Positions 30,369 to 37,470 of a DNA stretch of 64,000 bases are shown piece by piece (positions within the stretch are counted from its first letter, which is position 1; the number at the start of each line of letters is the position of its first letter). This stretch comes from CAZLMW01 sp964560875 (GTDB lineage: Bacteria; Myxococcota_A; UBA9042), in the NCBI GenBank assembly GCA_964560875.1, contig CAZLMW010000023.1:1-64000 (forward strand). The letters run 5' to 3'. The translations under genes and the position numbers were made by a program. The notes below the pieces were generated by a model. That model was not told the origin of the DNA. It worked only from the letters and a program-made list of their open reading frames with translations, and searched no databases.

Positions 30369-30424
30369 ATAGCCGCCGCAGCTCTGTTTGCCGGTCGGCG
30401 GCGTCCACCAAATGGCACTGCGCC

Positions 30425-31411
30425 TTGACAGCCGGTCGTCCTGAGCCCGATCCTGAGCAGGCCGTGCACAAACGATCCCAACAAGCGACTGCTCCACGTT
30501 TTACGCCCGTCGCGAGAGGCGTGTCGTGGCTCGTGGTCGCCGCCGTGGTCGGTATCGCGTTCACCCCGACGACAGCTGCCGCGCGCTCCGGAGAGATGCG
30601 GCTGTTCACGCCTGGCTTCGAGCTCATGACCGGCTATTCGGTCAACGTCGGCTACTTCTACGAGACCGGCCCGAGCGATCTGCGGCCCGCCGGTGCCGAT
30701 GTGATGAAAGGCAACCCCGTCTCGACCGGGCTGACCTATTACGAGCGCCAGGGGCTCATCAGCGGCTACCTGATCGCGATCGCGGCCGCGGCCGCGGGGT
30801 CCTACGGTAACTCGCTGCCGAAAAAGACCACCTACACCCGCAAGGGCAGCTGGGTCGTCGAACGCAAGTACTACCTCAGCCCCGAAGCGAGGGCCAAGGC
30901 GGACAAGGACGTCGCGGATCGTTCGGCCCGCATCGGTTCAGCGAGCAACCAGAGCTTCGAGTTCATGGTCTACATGCGGTCGCTGCCGGGCACGACGGGC
31001 GAGACGTCCGGTTACCGGCTGAACATGTTCTTCGGCATCCCGATCAAGAACGAATACATGCTCGACCTGGGCTTCGGCTGGGGCAAAGCGGACGCGTGGT
31101 GGAAGGTCGACGGCGTGGACTACCGCGCGGAGTGGATCTACGTCGGCATGCCGTTTCGCTTCAACATTCCGCTGCCCATCGCGCTGGCGTGGATCCAATG
31201 GGACTGGAACTGGTGGGGCCATGGCGAGCCCGACTACGAATACAGGGACGCCGACAAGACGCGCTTTTTCCGCCAAGCCACGCCGTTTCCTGTGCGCATC
31301 GGCCTGACGACAGCGATCCTCGACCGCATTCACGCCGAGTTCCAGGTCGTCACGCCGAGCCTGATGAGCTTTGAGTTCGCCTACCGCATCACCGTGGGGG
31401 CCAAGTTCTGA
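30425..31411 (+). CDS. Putative outer-membrane protein, first gene of coupled trio
   Basis: I do not recognise a family. The product (up to 328 aa) has a signal-like hydrophobic stretch (WLVVAAVVGIAF) followed by an Ala-rich cleavage region, many aromatic alternating strands in the C-terminal half, and a terminal Phe (RITVGAKF*), all of which fit an outer-membrane beta-barrel. An internal Ala-rich hydrophobic stretch (GYLIAIAAAAAGSYG) is also present. The start is unclear: the frame is open from TTG 30425, GTG 30464 is an alternative that gives a more compact signal peptide, and neither has a convincing ribosome-binding site. Its stop overlaps the next ATG by one base (TGATG), so translation is coupled. 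Confidence 0.65.
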   Translation: MTAGRPEPDPEQAVHKRSQQATAPRFTPVARGVSWLVVAAVVGIAFTPTTAAARSGEMRLFTPGFELMTGYSVNVGYFYETGPSDLRPAGADVMKGNPVSTGLTYYERQGLISGYLIAIAAAAAGSYGNSLPKKTTYTRKGSWVVERKYYLSPEARAKADKDVADRSARIGSASNQSFEFMVYMRSLPGTTGETSGYRLNMFFGIPIKNEYMLDLGFGWGKADAWWKVDGVDYRAEWIYVGMPFRFNIPLPIALAWIQWDWNWWGHGEPDYEYRDADKTRFFRQATPFPVRIGLTTAILDRIHAEFQVVTPSLMSFEFAYRITVGAKF

Positions 31412-32232
31412 TGCGACGTTTCGGTCCCCGGGCATGTTCCGCTTGCGCGCTCCTTGCAGCGCTGGTCTTCGTTGGCCCGCAGCTGTTCAGTACGACTGCC
31501 AGGGCGCTCGATTTCGCCAAGGGTGGCGGCGGCATCGGCATGGGCAAGCACGCGATCGGCACGATCCTGGGCGCGCAGGGCAGCCGCCGCATCATCGACA
31601 AGTCGGGCCCGCTTGAAAAAGACGGCAACGGCGCGATGGTGCGGTTTGAAGCTTCGATGCTCTACAAGCCCACCACGCTTGCAAACCTGGGCGGGCTCTC
31701 ATTCGGCGCCGAAGCCGGCTACCTGACCAACGGCATCGACACGTTGAGCTCCAAGCATCTGCTGCAGAGCATGGGGTTCGTCTTCGACATCTGGATGGGC
31801 TTTCCGATCCTGGCGTTTCAGATGGGCGGCAACGACGGTGGCTTCCGGCTGTTCGTCGAACCCGGTTGGGGCGCCTCGTTCATCCACGGCTATGCATACA
31901 TCAAGGGGAAACTCTGTTTCGCCCTGCCCGGCGGCGCGCTTGACGGCGAGGTCAGCTACCAGTGGACGCCGGCAGACGCCTCGTCGACGTGGGGAACGCA
32001 GTTTCGCGGCATGAACACGGCGACTTTGCGCGCGGTAGTGTTTATGCCGGGCAGCGACTCGGGCTATCACGGCTTCATCGACCTCAACCAGGCCAATCTC
32101 GAGACCTATTCGCCTGGTGAGGACCTCACCAACGACGAGGACAAGGCCTACAAGAAGTCCGATCCGCTCCTCAAACACATCCGCGAGCCGTTCCTGCGCA
32201 CCTGGCGCATCGGCGTGGGGAAGACGTTTTGA
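31411..32232 (+). CDS. Putative outer-membrane protein, second gene of coupled trio
   Basis: A 273-aa protein beginning with an n-region rich in Arg, a hydrophobic stretch (ALLAALVFVGPQLF) and a plausible signal-peptidase site at TARA. Gly-rich and aromatic alternating segments and a terminal Phe (RIGVGKTF*) suggest an outer-membrane beta-barrel. I recognise no family. ATG 31411 shares its A with the stop codon of the preceding gene, and its own stop overlaps the next start in the same TGATG manner, so the three genes should be made together. Confidence 0.7.
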   Translation: MRRFGPRACSACALLAALVFVGPQLFSTTARALDFAKGGGGIGMGKHAIGTILGAQGSRRIIDKSGPLEKDGNGAMVRFEASMLYKPTTLANLGGLSFGAEAGYLTNGIDTLSSKHLLQSMGFVFDIWMGFPILAFQMGGNDGGFRLFVEPGWGASFIHGYAYIKGKLCFALPGGALDGEVSYQWTPADASSTWGTQFRGMNTATLRAVVFMPGSDSGYHGFIDLNQANLETYSPGEDLTNDEDKAYKKSDPLLKHIREPFLRTWRIGVGKTF

Positions 32233-33305
32233 TGAAAAGCGCATCCACGCATCGACGAGGCCCAATTCTCGGGCTTTTTGCGACGCTTGCTGTGCTTTCG
32301 GCCGGCGCGATGGGCGGCTGCGAGACCGACATCCTGATCGAGCTCGATCCCCCGGGCGAATCCGATGACGACGGCGTGACAGCGGCCTCGTGCGACAAGC
32401 TGCACCAGGGCGATCTGAACCTCAGCAATGCGCCTCCAGCCGGGCTCGTGTCGCTGTGTGGGGTGACCGGCAACCTCACGCTCAGCCATCCGACCAACAA
32501 GGACGCCGCCAAGCAGGCCAAGAACATCAAGCTCGTGCAGGGCAACCTCATCTACGCGGACACGTACGGCCAGAACGCCGAGACGCTTCAGAAGCTGCAG
32601 ACCGTCGAAGGCGACGTGACAATCCAGGGCTGCATCACAGCGGGCTTGTCATCGCTAACGTCCATCGGGGGCAACCTCGTGGTCACGCACAACAAGTGCG
32701 ATTTGTCCGGCCTCAACTCGCTCAAACGGGTCAACGGCAACGTGCAGCTCAACGCCAAGAACGCGAAGCTGACCTCGCTCGAGCGAATCGACGGCGATCT
32801 GAACGTGTCGTACCTGCGCGATAACACGCTGACCGGCCTCGGCAACCTCAAGACAATCGGCAAATCGCTGCGCCTGGGCGGACAACTCAGCTCCATCGCG
32901 GCGCTTTCCGGGCTGCGGTCCGTAGGTCACCACCTCGTGATTAATGGCGGCAAGTTCACGTCTCTCACGGCGCTCAGCGGGGTCACGTCATGGGGCGCAT
33001 CGGTCAAGGACTTCACCGTCCAAGTGCAGAATAGCCACGGCCTGACCAAGCTCGACGGCCTCGACGGGCTGACCAAGGTGGGGCGCCTGACGGTCCAGAC
33101 CAACTACAACATGAAGTCGATGGCGATCCCGAACCTCACCGAGGTCGGCCACCTGAAGATCCGCTACAACAAGCTGCTCGCGTCCGTTTCGATGCCGAAG
33201 GTCAAGGTCATCTCATCGATGTACGTCTGCAAGAACGCGATGAGCGCGCAGCAGGAAGCGGAGTTGTACAAGAAGTTCGGCGGCGACCAGCAGCCCTGCA
33301 ACTGA
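32232..33305 (+). CDS. LRR/receptor-L-domain-like lipoprotein, third gene of coupled trio
   Basis: The start is ATG 32232, overlapping the previous stop as TGATG; the TTG just before it (32229) is in frame but unneeded. An n-region with Lys/Arg, a hydrophobic core and a Cys (GAMGGC) look like a lipoprotein signal. The body (357 aa) carries repeated segments of the type L-x-S-L-x-x-I-x-G-(N/D)-L-x-V and GLxxLKxIGKSLRL, matching leucine-rich or receptor-L-domain-like solenoids that form parallel beta-strands and usually bind proteins or glycans. Two Cys near the C-terminus (YVCKNA, QPCN*) could cap it. It ends 38 bp from the convergent amidase gene. Confidence 0.8.
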   Translation: MKSASTHRRGPILGLFATLAVLSAGAMGGCETDILIELDPPGESDDDGVTAASCDKLHQGDLNLSNAPPAGLVSLCGVTGNLTLSHPTNKDAAKQAKNIKLVQGNLIYADTYGQNAETLQKLQTVEGDVTIQGCITAGLSSLTSIGGNLVVTHNKCDLSGLNSLKRVNGNVQLNAKNAKLTSLERIDGDLNVSYLRDNTLTGLGNLKTIGKSLRLGGQLSSIAALSGLRSVGHHLVINGGKFTSLTALSGVTSWGASVKDFTVQVQNSHGLTKLDGLDGLTKVGRLTVQTNYNMKSMAIPNLTEVGHLKIRYNKLLASVSMPKVKVISSMYVCKNAMSAQQEAELYKKFGGDQQPCN

Positions 33306-33343
33306 CCGATCGAGCTCACGAGCGCCAAGGCGCGGGTCGTAGT

Positions 33344-35641
33344 TCAGATGCGCGCCAACCTCCGGCGACGTGTCCAGACTGCGCCGAACGCGAAGAGCAG
33401 CAGCCAACCAACGCTGCCGTGGCCGCTGACCGGTCCGCTGGAGCTGCAACCGCCTGAGTTCGCGCCGCTGCCGAGTCCGGTCGCGCCCGAGCCACCCGCG
33501 TTATTGGACCCGCCCGAGCTGACGCTGCCGGAGCTGGCGCCGCCATCGCGTGGACCAGCGTCGGGTCGGCCGTTGCCGGGATCGCTGGGGCCGCCGTCCG
33601 CTTCGCCGCCACCAGACGAGGAGGCGCCGGATGAAGAGCCGCCGGATGAAGACGCGCCGGATGATGCCGGCCCGCTCGATGAACCGGCTCCGCTGCTCGA
33701 GCCGCCCTGCCCGCAGTTGGTGATGGCGACGTTGAGGCACTTGCCGTCTTGGCAGCGGTCTTGCGTGCAGGGATCGTTGTCGTTGCAATCGACCATCGAA
33801 CCGACGCAGACGCCGCTCTTGCACGAATCGCCGGCTGTGCAGGCCTCGTTGTCGTCGCAGAGCCCGCTGTAGTCGGTGTGTTGGCACGTGCCGTTGGCGC
33901 ACTTGTCGGCGGTGCACGGGTCATTGTCGTCGCAGCCGTTGTCGCCGCCGACGCACTTGCCGGACTTGCAGACCTTCGCCGTGCAGCCGATTCCGTCCTT
34001 GCAGTTGAGCGGTTTGCCCTTGCAGACACCGCCAGCGCACTTGTCGCTGAGCGTGCACGAATCGCCATCGTTGCAGAACAGGGCATTGGGCGTCGCGACA
34101 CAGCCGCCCAGACCGCAGGAGTCGTTCGTGCACGGGTTGCCGTCATCGCAGGTCATGGGGACGCCGATGCATGTGCCGCCCTTGCAGACATCGGACTTGG
34201 TGCACGGTGAGCCGTCGCTGCAAGCCTTTCCGTTGGCGACCGCGGCCGAACACAAGCCGGTTGACGGCACGCAGGAGCCCGACGAACAGGGGTTTCCGTC
34301 CCCGCATACGCGCAGCTTGCCCTTCACGCAGCCGCCGTTGATGCATTTGTCGCCGACCGTGCACTTGTTGCCGTCGTCGCACTGCTTGAGAGGGCCCGAT
34401 TTGCACTTGCCGGACACGCACTTATCGCCAACCGTGCACTTGTTGTTGTCGCCGCAGGGGGCCGAGTTGGGTTTGGACACGCACTTGCCGGTCGCCTTGT
34501 TGCAGGCGTCGTCGGTGCAGGCGTTGCCGTCGTTGCAGCCGCCCGTCTTGCCGGTCGAGATGCACTTGCCCGTCTTCTGATCGCAGTGATCCTTGGTGCA
34601 AGCGTTGCCGTCGGCGCAGCTCTTCCAGGTCTTCCACTTGCACTTGCCGCTGGTGCACTTGTCCCCGAGCGTGCACGGGTTGCCGTCGTTGCACGCGCCT
34701 GTAATGGCTTGGTGCACGCACTTGCCGGATTTGCTGCTGCAGTAGTCCTTGGTGCACGGGTTGCCGTCGGCGCAGTTCTTGACCTGTTTGCCGCCGACGC
34801 ACTTGCCGTTGCTGCATTTCTCGCCGGCGGTGCAGGGGTTTCCGTCCCAGCAGATTTTGCCGTTGGCGTATTTGTGCGTGCACTTGCCGTTGCTGCACCC
34901 GTCGGTCGTGCACGGGTTCTTGTCATCGCAAGACGCGGGACACTTGGGCGGGACCACGACGCCGCCGCCCTGGCCGCAGTGCTTCTTGACGAGCGCGATG
35001 TATTGGGTCCACGGCCAGTATTTGCCGGGATCGGTGTGCGACTGCTTGGGGAGCTCGACGTGACCCTTGATCGTGTTGCGGTTGATCGGCAGCCCGTATT
35101 TTTTCGTCATGTAGCACGTGAGCTTGGCCGACGCGTCCAACATCTTGGGCGTGACCCACTTCGGATCGGTGACCCAACCCTCATGCTCGATACCGAGGGT
35201 GTAGCCGTTTTGACTGCCGACGTGCCAAGCAACGTCTTTCTCTTTCACCATCTGGGTGACTTGGCCGTACTTGCTGACGACGTAGTGGGCGGAGACTTTC
35301 GACTTGCTCTGCTTGAACCAGGAGATGCAGCCGGCGTAGCTGCCCTGGATCGTGTGCACGACGATGACCTTGATCTGGCCCTTGCCGCGCCATGACTTGG
35401 AGTAGTTGGGGCTCTGGATGTAGTTGGCGGCGGGGTATTCGCCCTTGAGCGCGAAGTCGTACAGGCTCAGGTCATCCTGGGCGGCGGATTCGACCTCGGG
35501 CGGGATGAGGTGATGGTCCGAATGGTCAGCGCAGCCGGTGAAGGCGAGCGCCGCGACGAAGATGGCGGTGAAGAGAACAACCCTGCCATCGCGTTGAACG
35601 ACGGGATGCAGGGCGCCGGTGTCGCGGTGCGAGCGGTCCAA
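33344..35641 (-). CDS. N-acetylmuramoyl-L-alanine amidase lipoprotein with Cys-rich repeats and sorting tail
   Basis: The frame extends far upstream (to 36070), but TTG 35641 has a perfect GGAGG (complement of 35647-35651) 5 nt away and yields a lipoprotein signal (LAFTGC, Cys37); 765 aa. Residues ~88-212 are an Amidase_2 domain: zinc ligands by family alignment are His96 (VVVHTIQG), His194 (KGHVELP) and Asp204 (HTDPG), with Glu152 (GIEHEG) as catalytic acid. It should cleave the lactyl-amide bond between MurNAc and the stem peptide. About 425 residues of CxDGNxCTxxxKC-type repeats follow, then a Ser/Gly/Pro-rich linker and a tail with Cys, a hydrophobic helix (GWLLLFAFGAVW) and RRRR, resembling MYXO-CTERM. 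Having both a lipobox and a sorting tail is odd. Confidence 0.88.
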   Translation of the reverse strand: MDRSHRDTGALHPVVQRDGRVVLFTAIFVAALAFTGCADHSDHHLIPPEVESAAQDDLSLYDFALKGEYPAANYIQSPNYSKSWRGKGQIKVIVVHTIQGSYAGCISWFKQSKSKVSAHYVVSKYGQVTQMVKEKDVAWHVGSQNGYTLGIEHEGWVTDPKWVTPKMLDASAKLTCYMTKKYGLPINRNTIKGHVELPKQSHTDPGKYWPWTQYIALVKKHCGQGGGVVVPPKCPASCDDKNPCTTDGCSNGKCTHKYANGKICWDGNPCTAGEKCSNGKCVGGKQVKNCADGNPCTKDYCSSKSGKCVHQAITGACNDGNPCTLGDKCTSGKCKWKTWKSCADGNACTKDHCDQKTGKCISTGKTGGCNDGNACTDDACNKATGKCVSKPNSAPCGDNNKCTVGDKCVSGKCKSGPLKQCDDGNKCTVGDKCINGGCVKGKLRVCGDGNPCSSGSCVPSTGLCSAAVANGKACSDGSPCTKSDVCKGGTCIGVPMTCDDGNPCTNDSCGLGGCVATPNALFCNDGDSCTLSDKCAGGVCKGKPLNCKDGIGCTAKVCKSGKCVGGDNGCDDNDPCTADKCANGTCQHTDYSGLCDDNEACTAGDSCKSGVCVGSMVDCNDNDPCTQDRCQDGKCLNVAITNCGQGGSSSGAGSSSGPASSGASSSGGSSSGASSSGGGEADGGPSDPGNGRPDAGPRDGGASSGSVSSGGSNNAGGSGATGLGSGANSGGCSSSGPVSGHGSVGWLLLFAFGAVWTRRRRLARI

Positions 35642-35668
35642 AGGTGCCTCCGAGCGCGGGAGCGTACC
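35642..35668. promoter_or_regulatory. 27-bp divergent start region with two back-to-back ribosome-binding sites
   Basis: Between the amidase TTG (35641, minus) and the protease ATG (35669, plus) are only 27 bp. These hold GGAGG for the minus gene (complement of 35647-35651) and GGGAG for the plus gene (35658-35662). There is no room for promoters, so each gene's promoter must lie inside the other's coding region and the transcripts must overlap at their 5' ends. Confidence 0.75.
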
Positions 35669-37291
35669 ATGGAACGAGACAAGCGGGACGATCAAATCAC
35701 AGAAACTGTCTCGATCGGGTACGAATGGACCCCATATGCGCGGATCGCGGCGCTTGTTGTCGCGTTTCTCCCGGTTTGCGGCGGTTTCTCCGTAGCTTCG
35801 GCGCTGCCGCCGGGGGCTGAAGATGCGTGGGCCGGGCTCGCGTTTGATGGCAAGGCCTTCGCGGAGGTCGTCGAGCTCGGTACCGGCCAACACCTCGTCG
35901 CGAAAACACCGGCGAAGGCATGGCGGGCGGCCGCGGATGGAGCGATGAGGACGCTTGAGCAACGGTACGAGCTGGTCCCTCGTGGCGCGATGAAACGGGT
36001 GACAGGCAGCGACATCAAGGTTTTGCTGCGCGGGACCGTCGTGCCGCTTTTCTGCGCGGGCAAACGCCACAAGCAGGTCGATCTGCTGCGTTTTGTGCAG
36101 CGCCGGCGGATCCCGAAGATGGGCAGCGTCAAAGAGATACGTGCGTTCCGTGCCAAGCGTCGCAAGCTCCGCAAGACGATGGACAAAGCGTGGTCCGCGG
36201 TGCGGTTTGGAGAAGCGGACTTTCGCTGCGTGATGAGCTGGGTGCAGAGCCGGCTGCCGTTGGAAAACGCCTCATTGGTGGACCGAAGCGCCGGTGCTGT
36301 GCGGCTGGCCACCAACGCATCGGTGACTGGAGCGACCGTGACCAGGGCTGCCGTGACCCGACTCCAGCAACGCCGATGGGATGCGTGGCGGATCGCGGCG
36401 TCCCTTTTTCTGCAATCGCTGGACCCGCACTGCAATGTGTATCCCGACCGGCTGTTCGAAGCGCAGGAAGCCGCAGCGGCCACGAGCAAACCGCCGCGCG
36501 CGTACCTGCTTGATCCCAAAGACACCCGCGTCGGCGTTCTGCACGTGGCCCAGTTTGCGACGGGTACAGCCAAACAGGCTCGCGGCGCGCTTGCTGAGCT
36601 CCGAAAATCGACGCGGGGACGGCTCAAGGCCGTGATCTTGGACATGCGCGGCAACACCGGCGGCTGGGTCGACGAGGCGTTGGCGTTCGCGGATATGTTT
36701 TTGCAGCGAGGCGTTATTACCCAGGTCGTCAGCCGGCACGACCCGGTCAAGATCCATCGCGCCACAAAGAAGCGCGACGACGTGTTGTTGCCGATGGTCG
36801 TGCTGATCGACGGACGCTGCCGCTCATCCTGCGAGCTGGTCGCCGCCGCGCTGCACGAAAACAACCGCGCGCTCGTCGTTGGTGCGCAATCGTGGGGCAA
36901 GGCAACTGTCCAAGGCGTCTTTGAGGCTCAGCGCGGCGCATGGTCGGTCTTCGTGACCATCGCCCGCTATCACGGCCCCCGCGGAGACAGCCTGCAACGG
37001 TACGGGGTCAGGCCCGACGTCGTCGTCGACCAGCTTGCCCAGGTCGCCAGGAAGGACTGGCGCGAGTCCCGATTTCAGGGCGCGCTTGCACCCGCGCGCA
37101 CCAACCCGCCGCATCGATCCAAGCTGCTCGACGGGCCCGCTTTTCGGCGATGTCAGCTGCGCACGTGCACGGGCCAAGCAGCGCCTCTCTGTATCGCGCG
37201 CAGCCACGTGGAGATGCTGATCCGCGGCGCGGCGAAGAAGTGCATGAAAAAGCGCTCCCGCAAGCTGAAGAAGAAGCGCCGAGCCCGGTGA
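35669..37291 (+). CDS. S41-family (C-terminal-processing-like) serine protease without PDZ domain
   Basis: ATG 35669 has GGGAG 6 nt upstream; the in-frame extension to 35510 lies inside the amidase gene and is not needed. The product is 540 aa, with a single hydrophobic N-terminal segment (ALVVAFLPVCGGF). The S41 hallmarks are present: LDPHCNVYPD (the family's LDPHSxY helix), AVILDMRGNTGG, and the catalytic pair Ser386 (RSSCEL) and Lys411 (SWGKATVQ), spaced 25 residues apart as in CtpA. Only ~35 residues separate the LDPH motif from the first core strand, so the PDZ domain normally found there is absent. The C-terminus is very basic (KKRSRKLKKKRRAR). It may process surface proteins; the neighbouring amidase and Cys-repeat proteins are candidate substrates by context only. 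Confidence 0.85.
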   Translation: MERDKRDDQITETVSIGYEWTPYARIAALVVAFLPVCGGFSVASALPPGAEDAWAGLAFDGKAFAEVVELGTGQHLVAKTPAKAWRAAADGAMRTLEQRYELVPRGAMKRVTGSDIKVLLRGTVVPLFCAGKRHKQVDLLRFVQRRRIPKMGSVKEIRAFRAKRRKLRKTMDKAWSAVRFGEADFRCVMSWVQSRLPLENASLVDRSAGAVRLATNASVTGATVTRAAVTRLQQRRWDAWRIAASLFLQSLDPHCNVYPDRLFEAQEAAAATSKPPRAYLLDPKDTRVGVLHVAQFATGTAKQARGALAELRKSTRGRLKAVILDMRGNTGGWVDEALAFADMFLQRGVITQVVSRHDPVKIHRATKKRDDVLLPMVVLIDGRCRSSCELVAAALHENNRALVVGAQSWGKATVQGVFEAQRGAWSVFVTIARYHGPRGDSLQRYGVRPDVVVDQLAQVARKDWRESRFQGALAPARTNPPHRSKLLDGPAFRRCQLRTCTGQAAPLCIARSHVEMLIRGAAKKCMKKRSRKLKKKRRAR

Positions 37292-37323
37292 CGGCGCCGG
37301 TCGCAGGGGAGGAGCGCCCGACA

Positions 37324-37363
37324 GAGCTTCGCGCGCGTTGCCATCATGTCGACCGCGAAGCTC
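37324..37363. promoter_or_regulatory. 10-bp perfect inverted repeat, 20-nt spacer
   Basis: GAGCTTCGCG (37324-37333) and CGCGAAGCTC (37354-37363) are exact inverted copies in the 179-bp region between the S41 protease gene and the HADH-crotonase gene. No T tract follows, so an operator or mRNA hairpin is more likely than an intrinsic terminator. Confidence 0.45.
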
Positions 37364-37382
37364 CGGTTCGCCTTGCCAAATC

Positions 37383-37410
37383 CACCCCGCGTTGATAGGC
37401 ACCCCGCGTT
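37383..37410. promoter_or_regulatory. 11-bp direct repeat upstream of the HADH-crotonase gene
   Basis: CACCCCGCGTT occurs at 37383-37393 and again at 37400-37410, 17 bp apart and 60-88 bp before the start codon at 37471. The spacing and position would suit a transcriptional regulator, but no known consensus is recognised. Confidence 0.4.
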
Positions 37411-37470
37411 CAAAAACGCTCGAACCACCCGGCGCAGTGAAGCGGTCGGGCCAAACGCAGGGAGTCGAAA

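Noticed and set aside
35642..36070. N-terminal extension of the amidase to 36070
   Set aside because: It overlaps the divergent S41 protease gene, has no signal peptide, and the TTG at 35641 has a perfect ribosome-binding site and lipobox.
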